64,000 nt of DNA from Oerskovia jenensis (GCF_016907235.1 NZ_JAFBBO010000001.1:1240001-1304000); one strand, 5' to 3'; positions 52,005 through 60,629 are shown, numbered from the stretch's first letter. Numbers and translations: made by a program. Notes: generated from the sequence alone by a model not told the origin.

Positions 52005-52487
52005 TCACGTGACCGCCAGGCCCACGCCCCACGTCGCGGCCGCGAGCAGCCCGCCCAGGAGCTGGACCAGGATCGTGATGCCCGTGGCCTGCAGCGCGGC
52101 GACGGTCGCCCGCCAGGCCGCACGACGGTCACGTCGGCGGATGAGCTCGGCCACGAAGATCGCGCCCACGAAGCCGACGAACAGGCCGACCACGGGGATG
52201 ACGAAGAACCCGACCACGCCCGCGAGCCCGCCCCAGGCGAGCGTCGACCACGGGACGTCGGCCCGACGCATGTGCCGCCCCGCCAGCAGGAGCTGGCTCG
52301 CCTCGGCGGCGACGATGAACGTGGCGGCGACCGCGAAGCAGACCCACGCCCCGGTCCCGCCCGTCATGATCGCCCACACCAGGATCGCCCCGCCCACGAG
52401 CGTGTTGCCCGGCAGGACCTGCACCACGATCCCGGCCAGCCCGACCAGGATCACCAGGCCGACGACGACCTCTCCCACGACGCTCAC
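52005..52487 (-). CDS. DUF456 membrane protein
   Basis: A 160-residue membrane protein with four or five hydrophobic segments, matching the DUF456 pattern of Gly-rich helices (LVGGAILVWAIMTGG, GGLAGVVGFFVIPVVGLFVGFVGAIFVAELIRR). The function of the family is unknown. GTG 52487 was chosen because the hydrophobic region begins there; no clear ribosome-binding site is visible and the frame extends upstream to 52541 through the terminator hairpin. Confidence 0.8.
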   Translation of the reverse strand: MSVVGEVVVGLVILVGLAGIVVQVLPGNTLVGGAILVWAIMTGGTGAWVCFAVAATFIVAAEASQLLLAGRHMRRADVPWSTLAWGGLAGVVGFFVIPVVGLFVGFVGAIFVAELIRRRDRRAAWRATVAALQATGITILVQLLGGLLAAATWGVGLAVT

Positions 52488-52528
52488 GCGCGCGCACCCA
52501 CTTCCTCGACGACAGAGCCGGAACGACA

Positions 52529-52562
52529 GAGCTCCCCGCACCCTGGAGGGTGCGGGGAGCTC
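52529..52562 (-). terminator. 15-bp perfect hairpin
   Basis: Arms 52529-52543 and 52548-52562 pair perfectly around TGGA. It lies 85 nt after the stop of the gene at 52647 and just before the DUF456 gene. Confidence 0.8.
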
Positions 52563-52646
52563 GTCAATCTACGCGAACCTCACCCGACGGTCGGCACCGG
52601 CAGGCAGACCGGTGCGATGCGGGGGCCGGGTTGCGCGGGCCGCGCG

Positions 52647-52997
52647 TCAGACGAAGACGGCCACGATGATGTTGACCAGCGTGAGGCCGCCGATCGAGTG
52701 CTTGAGCGCGGGCGAGATCTTGTCGCCCTGGCGCACGCCGATGAACGCGAGGACCGCGATGATCACGGCGATGACGAGCTTGATGCCGATCTTCATCATG
52801 CTGGGGCCGCCGTCGTCCCACATGCCGCTCATCTCAGCGACGCCCACCATGAGGATGCCCGCGACGGCAGCCGTCGCGGCACCGTGGAAGACGCCCTTGT
52901 TGAGCGCGGCGGACTTGAGCGACACGAAGTAGCCGCCGAGGACGATGGCCCAGCCGACGAAGTGCAGGACCGCGAACACGTTGTAGACGATTTCCAT
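52647..52997 (-). CDS. Small four-helix membrane protein
   Basis: A 116-residue protein with four predicted membrane segments (VYNVFAVLHFVGWAIVLGGYFV, GAATAAVAGILMVGVAEM, IGIKLVIAVIIAVLAFIGV, SIGGLTLVNIIVAVFV). His12 and His38 lie within or near helices and could bind a cofactor, but no family was recognised. ATG 52997 is 6 nt downstream of TAGGAT (53004-53009, minus strand) with no ribosome-binding site, so it is probably leaderless. It diverges from the sulfur operon. Confidence 0.75.
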   Translation of the reverse strand: MEIVYNVFAVLHFVGWAIVLGGYFVSLKSAALNKGVFHGAATAAVAGILMVGVAEMSGMWDDGGPSMMKIGIKLVIAVIIAVLAFIGVRQGDKISPALKHSIGGLTLVNIIVAVFV

Positions 52998-53003
52998 GGT
53001 GAC

Positions 53004-53009
53004 ATCCTA
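53004..53009 (-). promoter_or_regulatory. -10 box of the four-helix membrane protein gene
   Basis: TAGGAT on the minus strand lies 6 nt before ATG 52997, consistent with a leaderless transcript. Confidence 0.5.
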
Positions 53010-53148
53010 GTTTGCTGACGCTGCTGTCGGAAAAAGATCGGCGTGGCGCTGCTCACCCACCCCTCTCCCTCCCCCCTCGAGGAGCGCCGAAGTCTGAGAC
53101 ACCCATCCACCATGCGGACAGGGGGTGTTCATTCACCCGCTGTCTCTG

Positions 53149-53154
53149 TAGCGT
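53149..53154 (+). promoter_or_regulatory. -10 box of the sulfur-assimilation operon
   Basis: TAGCGT lies 7 nt before ATG 53162, so the operon transcript probably begins at the start codon of the Cys leader peptide. Confidence 0.6.
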
Positions 53155-53161
53155 TCCCGCC

Positions 53162-53248
53162 ATGACCACGGCAGCGCACCTCCTCCTCGTGACGGCACGT
53201 CACGAGTCGACGGCCTGCGCCCGCAACAGCTTCTGCTGTTGTTGTTGA
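53162..53248 (+). CDS. Leaderless polycysteine leader peptide of the sulfur operon
   Basis: A 28-residue peptide (MTTAAHLLLVTARHESTACA start) ending in SFCCCC and a stop codon, 143 nt before sirA. Its ATG lies 7 nt after a TAGCGT -10 box and has no ribosome-binding site. Leaderless short ORFs with clustered Cys codons are established in mycobacteria as cysteine-responsive attenuators of sulfur genes: ribosomes stall on the Cys codons when charged tRNA-Cys is scarce, which relieves inhibition of the downstream gene. The arrangement here fits that model precisely. Codons for LLLV (53183-53191) are complementary to the sirA ribosome-binding site. The peptide itself is unlikely to have another function. 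Confidence 0.85.
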   Translation: MTTAAHLLLVTARHESTACARNSFCCCC

Positions 53249-53391
53249 CCCGCGCCTGACTCAGCCCGAGCCGTCCTCGCCGACCGCTCGCCATCTTCCT
53301 GAGCCAAGGGCGCGCGTGGTCGGCCCTCAGCCCCCTCGTTCCCTGCTGAGTCCTTCGGTCCGCGTGCCCACGTCCCCCCACGAGGAGCACG
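53249..53391 (+). promoter_or_regulatory. Attenuator region between the Cys leader and sirA
   Basis: Alternating complementary 5-mers CTCAG (53260-53264), CTGAG (53299-53303), CTCAG (53326-53330) and CTGAG (53346-53350) allow mutually exclusive pairings. TCCTCG (53274-53279) can pair with CGAGGA of the sirA ribosome-binding site (53381-53386). These are short matches, but their order resembles an attenuator. Confidence 0.45.
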
Positions 53392-55191
53392 ATGACGCCG
53401 CCGAACACCGCCACTGACGCGACCCCGGTCGCCGGTCAGCCGGCAGGCAGCAGCACCACCGCACCCACTGGTGCCCCCACCACGCCGCCCGACGCCGCCG
53501 CCCGCCCCGAGCGTCCGGCCCGCCCCGCGCGCGTGGCCCGGCCCAACGGCCAGTGGGCCGTCGACGGCAAGGAGCCGCTCAACGGCAACGAGAAGTGGAA
53601 GCAGGAGGACGGTGGGCTCTCGGTGCGTCAGCGCATCGAGGACGTCTACTCCCGCGAGGGCTTCGACTCGATCACGGGCGACGACCTGCACGGTCGCTTC
53701 CGCTGGTGGGGCCTGTACACGCAGCGCAAGCCCGGGATCGACGGCGGGCGCACCGCGGCGCTCGAGCCGCACGAGCTCGAGGACAAGTACTTCATGCTCC
53801 GCGTGCGCATCGACGGCGGCGCGGTCACGACCGAGCAGCTGCGCGTCATCGCGGACATCTCGCGCGACTTCGGCCGCGACAGCGCCGACATCACGGACCG
53901 CCAGAACATCCAGCTCCACTGGGTCGAGGTCGAGGACGTGCCCGAGATCTGGCGCCGGCTCGAGTCGGTCGGCCTGCAGACCACGGAGGCGTGCGGCGAC
54001 GTCCCGCGCGTCGTCCTGGGCAGCCCGGTCGCCGGGATCGCCGCGGACGAGCTGATCGACCCCGCGCGGGTCATCAAGGAGATCACCGACAAGTACATCG
54101 GCGTCCCCGAGCTCGCGAACCTGCCCCGCAAGTTCAAGACCGCCGTGACGGGCCACCCGTCCCAGGACGTGGTCCACGAGATCAACGACGTGGGCTTCGT
54201 CGCGCTCGAGCACCCCGAGCTCGGAGTCGGCTTCGACCTGTGGGTCGGCGGGGGCCTGTCCGCCAACCCCCGGCTCGGCGAGCGCCTCGGCGCGTTCGTC
54301 ACCGAGGAGCAGGTGGCCGACGTGTGGCACGGGGTCGTCCAGATCTTCCGCGACTACGGCTACCGCCGGCTGCGCAACAAGGCCCGCCTGAAGTTCCTGC
54401 TCGCCGACTGGGGACCCGCGAAGTTCCGCGAGGTCCTCGAGACCGAGTACCTCGGCTTCGCGCTCCCCGACGGCCCGCCCGCCCCGCAGCCGAACCAGCC
54501 GGGCGACCACATCGGCGTGCACAAGCAGAAGGACGGCCTCAACTACGTCGGCGCCGCCCCCTACGTCGGACGTGTCTCGGGCAGCATCCTCGCGGCCGTC
54601 GCCGACCTCGCGGAGTCCGCCGGGTCGCACCGCGTGCGCTTCACCCCGCACCAGAAGCTGCTCGTGCTCGACGTCCCCGACGAGCACCTCGAACGCGTCG
54701 TGTCGGGACTCAAGGAGCACGGGCTCGACGCGAACCCGAGCCCGTTCCGCCGCAGCACCATCGCCTGCACGGGCATCGAGTACTGCAAGCTCGCGATCGT
54801 CGAGACCAAGGCAGCGGCGAGCCGTGCGATCGACGACCTCGAGAAGCGTCTCGGCGACCTCTCCGCGATGAAGCCGCTCTCGCTGCACATCAACGGCTGC
54901 CCCAACTCGTGCGCCCGCATCCAGACCGCGGACATCGGCCTCAAGGGTCAGCTCGTGATGGACGACGACGGCAACCAGGTCCCCGGCTTCCAGGTCCACC
55001 TGGGCGGCGGCCTGACCTCGGACGACCGCGCGGAGGCCGGACTCGGCCGCACCGTGCGCGGCCTCAAGGTCACCAACGACGACCTGCCCGAGTACGTCGA
55101 GCGCGTCGTGCGCCAGTTCGAGAAGGAGAAGGAGGGCGAGGAGAGCTTCGCCCAGTGGGCGCACCGCGCGGACGAGGAGTCGCTGCGATGA
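53392..55191 (+). CDS. sirA: Ferredoxin-dependent sulfite reductase
   Basis: Six-electron reduction of sulfite to sulfide using reduced ferredoxin. The 599-residue protein has a Pro/Thr/Ala-rich N-terminal tail, two ferredoxin-like half domains and the duplicated siroheme/4Fe-4S core. The cluster ligands are CTGIEYC (Cys459, Cys465) and NGCPNSC (Cys503, Cys507). Similarity is to the actinobacterial NirA/SirA group, which acts on sulfite although nitrite reductases look alike; its operon with cysHDN settles this in favour of sulfite. ATG 53392 follows CGAGGAG. Its stop overlaps the cysH start (ATGA). Confidence 0.94.
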   Translation: MTPPNTATDATPVAGQPAGSSTTAPTGAPTTPPDAAARPERPARPARVARPNGQWAVDGKEPLNGNEKWKQEDGGLSVRQRIEDVYSREGFDSITGDDLHGRFRWWGLYTQRKPGIDGGRTAALEPHELEDKYFMLRVRIDGGAVTTEQLRVIADISRDFGRDSADITDRQNIQLHWVEVEDVPEIWRRLESVGLQTTEACGDVPRVVLGSPVAGIAADELIDPARVIKEITDKYIGVPELANLPRKFKTAVTGHPSQDVVHEINDVGFVALEHPELGVGFDLWVGGGLSANPRLGERLGAFVTEEQVADVWHGVVQIFRDYGYRRLRNKARLKFLLADWGPAKFREVLETEYLGFALPDGPPAPQPNQPGDHIGVHKQKDGLNYVGAAPYVGRVSGSILAAVADLAESAGSHRVRFTPHQKLLVLDVPDEHLERVVSGLKEHGLDANPSPFRRSTIACTGIEYCKLAIVETKAAASRAIDDLEKRLGDLSAMKPLSLHINGCPNSCARIQTADIGLKGQLVMDDDGNQVPGFQVHLGGGLTSDDRAEAGLGRTVRGLKVTNDDLPEYVERVVRQFEKEKEGEESFAQWAHRADEESLR

Positions 55192-56093
55192 GCGGGACGA
55201 CCACGAACCCGGGCGGGTCCGCGCACCCTGCCGGAGCGGCGCCGTCGGGCACCGGGGGCACAGCGACCGGCAGCGACCCGCTGGCCGCCCTGCGCGCGGC
55301 CGCCAGGGCCCGCACCGAGGCGCGCGCCGCGTCCAAGGCCGCGCACGCGGCCCGGCGCGCCGAGAACGCCCGCCCCCAGCGGTCGGCCGACGAGCTGCGC
55401 GCGATCGTCGAGCGCGGCCAGGCCGAGCTGCACGGCTCGGGCCTGGGGGCGGCAGACGAGGCGACCGCCGAGCAGGTCGTCGCGTGGGCCGTGCGCGAGT
55501 TCGGCGACTCGATCGCCGTCGCGTGCTCGATGGCCGACGCGGTCCTGCCGCACGTCGTCGCGCGCCAGGCCCCCTGGGTCGACGTCCTGTTCCTCGAGAC
55601 CGGCTACCACTTCCCCGAGACCTCGGGCACGCGCGACGCCGTCGAGCAGCAGATGGAGGTCACGATCGTCGACGTCCTGCCGCAGCTCACCGTGGCCCAG
55701 CAGGACGCGGCGCACGGCAAGGACCTGTGGTCGCGCGACCCCGCCGCGTGCTGCGCGATGCGCAAGGTCGAGCCCCTGACCCGCACGCTCGGCGGGTACG
55801 AGGTCTGGGTCACGGGCGTGCGCCGGGACGAGGCCCCGACCCGCACCCACACCCCGCTCGTGACCTGGGACGAGAAGAACGGGCTGGTCAAGATCAACCC
55901 GCTCGCCGCCTGGTCCTTCGACGACCTGCTCGGCTACGCCGCCGACCACCAGGTCGTCCTCAACCCCCTCCTCAACGACGGGTACCCCTCGATCGGCTGC
56001 GCGCCCTGCACGCGCCGCGTCGCCCCCGGCGAGGACCCGCGCGCAGGGCGCTGGGCCGGGCTCGACAAGACCGAGTGCGGGCTCCACGTATGA
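55188..56093 (+). CDS. cysH: APS reductase (assimilatory, 4Fe-4S)
   Basis: Reduces adenosine 5'-phosphosulfate to sulfite and AMP with thioredoxin. The 301-residue protein has a poorly conserved N-terminal tail of about 65 residues, the PP-loop ATPase-like fold (AVACSMADAVLPHVV), the paired cluster ligands Cys188-Cys189 and Cys271/Cys274 (CAPC), and the catalytic Cys297 in ECGLHV at the C-terminus. The CC/CxxC motif marks an APS rather than PAPS reductase, which agrees with the absence of cysC here. It overlaps both neighbours by 4 nt. Confidence 0.95.
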   Translation: MSGTTTNPGGSAHPAGAAPSGTGGTATGSDPLAALRAAARARTEARAASKAAHAARRAENARPQRSADELRAIVERGQAELHGSGLGAADEATAEQVVAWAVREFGDSIAVACSMADAVLPHVVARQAPWVDVLFLETGYHFPETSGTRDAVEQQMEVTIVDVLPQLTVAQQDAAHGKDLWSRDPAACCAMRKVEPLTRTLGGYEVWVTGVRRDEAPTRTHTPLVTWDEKNGLVKINPLAAWSFDDLLGYAADHQVVLNPLLNDGYPSIGCAPCTRRVAPGEDPRAGRWAGLDKTECGLHV

Positions 56094-57139
56094 GCGCCGT
56101 GACCGGGCACCACCAGACGGTGCCCACCGACGTGCCGACCGACCACCCCACGCACCCCGACGAGAAGAGCGACGCCTTGACCGCCCCCCTCGCCCCACCG
56201 GCCTCCCCCACGGAGACCACCGAGTCCGCACCCACCTACCGCCTGACCCAGCTCGAGTCCCTCGAGTCGGAGGCCATCCACATCATCCGCGAGGTCGTCG
56301 CGGAGTTCGAGCGCCCCGTCCTGCTGTTCAGCGGCGGCAAGGACTCGGTCGTCATGCTGCACCTGGCGACCAAGGCGTTCTGGCCGGCCCCCGTGCCGTT
56401 CCCGCTGCTGCACGTCGACACGGGCCACAACTTCCCCGAGGTCCTCGCGTACCGCGACGCCACGGTCGAGCGCCTCGGCGCCCGCCTCGAGGTCGCGAGC
56501 GTCCAGGACTACCTCGACGACGGCCGCCTGCTCGAACGTGCCGACGGCACACGCAACCCGCTCCAGACCCAGCCCCTGCTCGACGCCATCACGGGGCACA
56601 AGTTCGACGCCGTGTTCGGCGGCGGCCGCCGCGACGAGGAGAAGGCCCGCGCCAAGGAGCGCGTCATCTCGCTGCGCGACGAGTTCGGCCAGTGGGACCC
56701 GCGCAACCAGCGCCCCGAGCTGTGGAACCTGTACAACGGCCGCCACCGCCCGGGCGAGCACGTCCGCGCGTTCCCCCTGAGCAACTGGACCGAGCTCGAC
56801 ATCTGGCGCTACATCGCGGCCGAGAAGATCGACCTGCCCAGCCTCTACTACGCGCACGAGCGCGAGGTCTTCGAGCGCGACGGCATGCTCCTCGCCGTCG
56901 GACCGTACTCCCAGCCCCGCAACGACGCCGAGCGCGCGGACGTGCGCACCGAGACCGTGCGCTACCGGACCGTGGGCGACATGTCGTGCACGGGCGCCGT
57001 GGAATCTGACTCCTACACGGTCGACGACGTCATCACCGAGGTCGCTGCGACCCGCATCACCGAGCGCGGCGCGACGCGCGCCGACGACCGGATCTCCGAA
57101 GCCGCCATGGAAGACCGCAAGAAGGAGGGGTACTTCTGA
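56090..57139 (+). CDS. cysD: Sulfate adenylyltransferase subunit 2
   Basis: Catalytic subunit of ATP sulfurylase, forming APS from sulfate and ATP together with CysN. The 349-residue protein has a variable N-terminus of about 45 residues (longer than in E. coli), the PP-loop LLFSGGKDSVVMLHLA and conserved LLHVDTGHNFPEVL, FGGGRRDEEKARAKERV and RYRTVGDMSCTGAV. It overlaps cysH (ATGA) and is joined to cysN by a 1-nt overlap. Confidence 0.96.
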   Translation: MSAVTGHHQTVPTDVPTDHPTHPDEKSDALTAPLAPPASPTETTESAPTYRLTQLESLESEAIHIIREVVAEFERPVLLFSGGKDSVVMLHLATKAFWPAPVPFPLLHVDTGHNFPEVLAYRDATVERLGARLEVASVQDYLDDGRLLERADGTRNPLQTQPLLDAITGHKFDAVFGGGRRDEEKARAKERVISLRDEFGQWDPRNQRPELWNLYNGRHRPGEHVRAFPLSNWTELDIWRYIAAEKIDLPSLYYAHEREVFERDGMLLAVGPYSQPRNDAERADVRTETVRYRTVGDMSCTGAVESDSYTVDDVITEVAATRITERGATRADDRISEAAMEDRKKEGYF

Positions 57140-58539
57140 TGAGCGCCGCCACCACGCACCCGCTGCCCGCCGAGGGCGCCGTGCCCACCGAGACCACGGA
57201 CGAGTCGCCCGTGCTCCCCACGAGCACGCTGCTGCGCCTCGCGACCGCCGGATCCGTCGACGACGGGAAGTCGACGCTCGTCGGCCGCCTGCTGTTCGAC
57301 TCCAAGTCCGTCCTCGCGGACCAGCTCGACGCCGTCGAGCGCGTCTCGCGCGACCGTGGCCTCGCGACGGCCGACCTCGCACTGCTGACCGACGGCCTGC
57401 GCGCCGAGCGCGAGCAGGGCATCACGATCGACGTCGCCTACCGCTACTTCGCGACCGCCAGGCGCTCGTTCATCCTGGCCGACTGCCCCGGGCACGTGCA
57501 GTACACGCGCAACACCGTCACGGGCGCGTCGACGGCCGACGTCGTCGTGCTGCTCATCGACGCCCGCAAGGGCCTCCTGGAGCAGACGCGCCGCCACCTC
57601 GCCGTCGCGAGCCTCCTGCGGGTCCCGCACGTGATCGTGGCCGTCAACAAGATCGACCTCGTCGACTACAGCCAGGAACGCTACGAGGAGCTCGCGGGTC
57701 AGATCCGCGAGGCCGCGGCCTCGCTCGGCGTCGCGCACATCCTCACGCTGCCCGTCTCGGCGCTCGAGGGCGTCAACGTCGTCGACCGCTCGGGCGGGCC
57801 CGACGGCAAGACACCCTGGTACGACGGGCCGAGCCTGCTCGACCTGCTCGAGGAGCTCCCCGCGGCCGAGACGCCCGACACCGAGGCCTTCCGCTTCCCC
57901 GTCCAGGTCGTCCTGCGCCCCCAGGGCGCGGCGCTCGAGGAGCGGTTCCGCGACTACCGCGGGTACGCGGGCCAGATCGCCTCGGGCGTGGTCCGCGTGG
58001 GCGACGAGGTCGTGGTCCTGCCCAGCGGGAGGAAGAGCACGGTCGAGGGCATCGACACGGCCGACGGCACCCTCGCCGAGGCCTTCGCCCCGCAGTCGGT
58101 CACGATCCGCCTCGCGGACGAGATCGACATCGCCCGCGGCGACCTCATCGCGGCCGCGGCCGACGCCCCCGACGTCACGCAGGATGTCGAGGGCACCGTC
58201 GCCTGGCTCAGCGACAAGCCCCTGCGCCCCGGGACGCGCGTGCTGCTCAAGCACACGACCCGCACCGTGCAGGCCGTGGTGCGCGACGTCGTCGGGCGCC
58301 TGGACCTCGACACCGCCGAGCTCGAGCCCGCGGAAGCGCTCGAGCTCAACGACATCGGGCGCGTCACGCTGCGCCTCGCCTCACCCGTCGCGGCCGAGGA
58401 GTACGTCACCTCGCGCCGCACCGGTGCCTTCCTCCTGATCGACGGTCAGGACGGCGGCACCCTCGCAGCAGGAATGGTCGGAGACGCCCTGGCGGCCGTG
58501 CGATGTCCTTCGCAGCGCCCCGTGCAGTACGCGATCTGA
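57139..58539 (+). CDS. cysN: Sulfate adenylyltransferase subunit 1 (GTPase)
   Basis: GTP-hydrolysing subunit that drives APS formation by CysD. The 466-residue protein resembles EF-Tu: G1 GSVDDGKST (38-46), G2 region EREQGITIDVAYRYF, G3 DCPGH, G4 NKID, G5 SALEG, then two beta-barrel domains. There is no fused CysC (APS kinase) domain, which fits the direct APS-reductase route. The last six codons lie within the left arm of an inverted repeat (58523-58600). Confidence 0.96.
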   Translation: MSAATTHPLPAEGAVPTETTDESPVLPTSTLLRLATAGSVDDGKSTLVGRLLFDSKSVLADQLDAVERVSRDRGLATADLALLTDGLRAEREQGITIDVAYRYFATARRSFILADCPGHVQYTRNTVTGASTADVVVLLIDARKGLLEQTRRHLAVASLLRVPHVIVAVNKIDLVDYSQERYEELAGQIREAAASLGVAHILTLPVSALEGVNVVDRSGGPDGKTPWYDGPSLLDLLEELPAAETPDTEAFRFPVQVVLRPQGAALEERFRDYRGYAGQIASGVVRVGDEVVVLPSGRKSTVEGIDTADGTLAEAFAPQSVTIRLADEIDIARGDLIAAAADAPDVTQDVEGTVAWLSDKPLRPGTRVLLKHTTRTVQAVVRDVVGRLDLDTAELEPAEALELNDIGRVTLRLASPVAAEEYVTSRRTGAFLLIDGQDGGTLAAGMVGDALAAVRCPSQRPVQYAI

Positions 58540-58600
58540 GGTCCACCCGACCACCGCAGGTCGGGGCCCGGACCACCGGGCCCTCGGATCGCGTACTGCA
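58523..58600 (+). terminator. Two-stem inverted repeat spanning the end of cysN
   Basis: Arms 58523-58541 and 58582-58600 match at 18 of 19 positions; an inner 8-bp perfect stem (58564-58571 and 58576-58583) has an ACCA loop. The left arm includes the cysN stop codon. It probably attenuates transcription into the importer genes or processes the mRNA. Confidence 0.65.
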
Positions 58601-58669
58601 TGGATCGGCGCTGCCGGGACCCGACACGTCCACCGCCAGGCACCCACCGACCCTCCAGAAGGAACTTCC

Positions 58670-59800
58670 ATGAACCCGTCGTCCCGCCCGACCCGCACGT
58701 CCCGAGCCGGCACGCCGCGACACCGCTCCACCACGGCTCGCTCGGTCGTCGCCGCGCTCGCCGTCGCTCCCCTGCTCCTGCTCGCCGCGTGCTCCACGGA
58801 CACCTCCGACGCCGCAGACGCACCCGCGGCGTCCTCCGGGGCCGCCGACGAGCTGCGCCTCGGCTACTTCGCGAACGTCACCCACGCCCCCGCGCTCGTC
58901 GGGGTCGCGGGCGGCCAGTTCGAGGAGGCGCTGGGCGACACCAAGCTGACGACCCAGGTCTTCAACGCCGGGCCCGCCGCGATCGAGGCCCTCAACGCCG
59001 GGGCCATCGACGCCACGTTCATCGGCCCCAACCCCGCGATCAACAACTTCGTGAAGTCGAACGGCGAGGCCGTGCGCATCATCGCGGGCTCGACGTCGGG
59101 CGGGGCCCAGCTCGTCGTGCGCGACGGTATCGACACGGCCGCCGACCTCAAGGGCACCAAGATCGCCTCGCCCCAGCTCGGCGGCACGCAGGACGTCGCG
59201 CTGCGCGCCTGGCTCACCGAGAACGGCCTGAAGAACGACATCCAGGGCGGCGGGGACGTCGCGGTCACCCCGACCGAGAACGCCCAGACCCTCACGCTGT
59301 TCCAGAACGGCGAGCTCGACGGGGGCTGGCTGCCCGAGCCCTGGGCCTCGCGCCTGGTGCTCGACGCTGGCGCCCACGTCCTGGTCGACGAGAAGGACCT
59401 GTGGGAGGACGGCCAGTTCCTCACGACGCACCTCATCGTCCGCACCGACTTCCTCGAGGAGCACCCGGAGACGGTCGAGGCGCTCCTGCGCGGCGAGGTC
59501 GCGGCGATCGACTGGCTCGACGCCAACCCGGACGAGGCCAAGACGCTCGTCAACGGCGAGATCGAGAAGATCGCCGGCAAGCCCCTGTCGGACGAGGTCC
59601 TGGACCGCGCCTTCACCAACATCACCTTCACGACGGACCCGCTCGCGGGCACGCTCAACACCTTGCTCGAGGACGGCGTGACCGCCGGGACCACCACCGA
59701 GGCGGACCTGAACGGCATCTACGACCTGAGCCTGCTCAACAAGGTGCTGACGGAGGCCGGTCAGCCGACCGTCTCCGCCGCAGGTCTCGGCAAGGAGTAG
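58670..59800 (+). CDS. ssuA: SsuA/TauA/NrtA-type substrate-binding lipoprotein
   Basis: Extracytoplasmic binding protein of 376 residues for an ABC importer of sulfur compounds. An extended, Arg-rich signal peptide ends in the lipobox LLLAAC (Cys41). The mature protein has LRLGYFANVTHAPALVGV, FNAGPAAIEALNAGAIDATFIGPNPAI and DGGWLPEPWASRL typical of the sulfonate/taurine/nitrate-binding family. AAGGAA precedes ATG 58670. Lying downstream of cysHDN it may import sulfate or alkanesulfonates; without a monooxygenase such as ssuD nearby, sulfonate use is not demonstrated. Confidence 0.88.
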   Translation: MNPSSRPTRTSRAGTPRHRSTTARSVVAALAVAPLLLLAACSTDTSDAADAPAASSGAADELRLGYFANVTHAPALVGVAGGQFEEALGDTKLTTQVFNAGPAAIEALNAGAIDATFIGPNPAINNFVKSNGEAVRIIAGSTSGGAQLVVRDGIDTAADLKGTKIASPQLGGTQDVALRAWLTENGLKNDIQGGGDVAVTPTENAQTLTLFQNGELDGGWLPEPWASRLVLDAGAHVLVDEKDLWEDGQFLTTHLIVRTDFLEEHPETVEALLRGEVAAIDWLDANPDEAKTLVNGEIEKIAGKPLSDEVLDRAFTNITFTTDPLAGTLNTLLEDGVTAGTTTEADLNGIYDLSLLNKVLTEAGQPTVSAAGLGKE

Positions 59801-59804
59801 CACG

Positions 59805-60629
59805 ATGACCACCACGTCCCCCGCCCGTACGGGCACCCCGATCGGCGCAGACGCAACGGCCCCGAGCGACGGGGCCGGTCCCACGACCGGCGTCCGCCTG
59901 CGCGGCGTGTCCAAGCGGTTCTCCCCGACGGGCGCCCCGGTGCTCGACGGCATCGACCTGGACATCGCGCAGGGCGAGTTCGTCTGCCTGCTCGGAGCCT
60001 CGGGCTGCGGCAAGTCGACGCTGCTCAACATCGTCGCGGGTCTCGAGCGCCCGACCACGGGGGACGTGGAGGTCGCCGGGGGCGGTGCGGCCCTGATGTT
60101 CCAGGAGTCCGCACTGTTCCCCTGGCTCACCGCGAGCCGCAACATCGAGCTCGCCCTGAAGTTCCGTGGCGTGCCCCGCACCGAGCGTCGCGAGCGGGCC
60201 GCCGAGCTTCTCGCGCTCGTGCGCCTCGACGGCTCGGGCGACAAGCGCGTCCACGAGCTCTCGGGCGGCATGCGCCAGCGCGTCGCGCTCGCCCGCTCGC
60301 TCGCCCAGGAGCGGGACGTCCTGCTCATGGACGAGCCGTTCGCGGCGCTCGACGCGATCACGCGCGACCTGCTGCACGACGAGCTCGAGCGTGTCTGGGA
60401 GCAGACGGGCCGCACCATCGTCTTCATCACGCACAACGTCCGCGAGGCCGTGCGGCTCGGGCAGCGCGTGCTGCTCATGTCGTCGCGTCCTGGGCGCATC
60501 GTGCGCGAGTGGGACGTCGACGTGTACGGCGAGAACGAGCACCGCAGCATCGAGGCGGCCGCCGCGTCGCGCCTCGCGACCGAGATCACCAACGACCTCC
60601 GTGAGGAGATCCGCCGCCATGCCGTCTGA
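59805..60629 (+). CDS. ssuB: SsuB-type ABC transporter ATPase
   Basis: Energy subunit of 274 residues for the SsuA-like importer. It has Walker A LLGASGCGKSTLLN, Q-loop MFQESALFPWL, signature ELSGGMRQRVALARSLA, Walker B VLLMDEPFAALD and switch His in FITHNVREAV, all intact and typical of the SsuB/TauB/NrtD family. A hydrophilic N-terminal extension of about 28 residues is present. It starts 4 nt after ssuA and overlaps ssuC by 11 nt. Confidence 0.93.
   Translation: MTTTSPARTGTPIGADATAPSDGAGPTTGVRLRGVSKRFSPTGAPVLDGIDLDIAQGEFVCLLGASGCGKSTLLNIVAGLERPTTGDVEVAGGGAALMFQESALFPWLTASRNIELALKFRGVPRTERRERAAELLALVRLDGSGDKRVHELSGGMRQRVALARSLAQERDVLLMDEPFAALDAITRDLLHDELERVWEQTGRTIVFITHNVREAVRLGQRVLLMSSRPGRIVREWDVDVYGENEHRSIEAAAASRLATEITNDLREEIRRHAV

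Noticed and set aside
53012-53248. A longer 78-residue version of the Cys leader peptide
   Set aside because: The -10 box at 53149-53154 would put the transcript start after the upstream start codon, and the extra residues have no recognisable features.
53249-53391. SAM or other classical riboswitch before sirA
   Set aside because: No conserved riboswitch core was recognised; the Cys leader peptide explains the regulation better.
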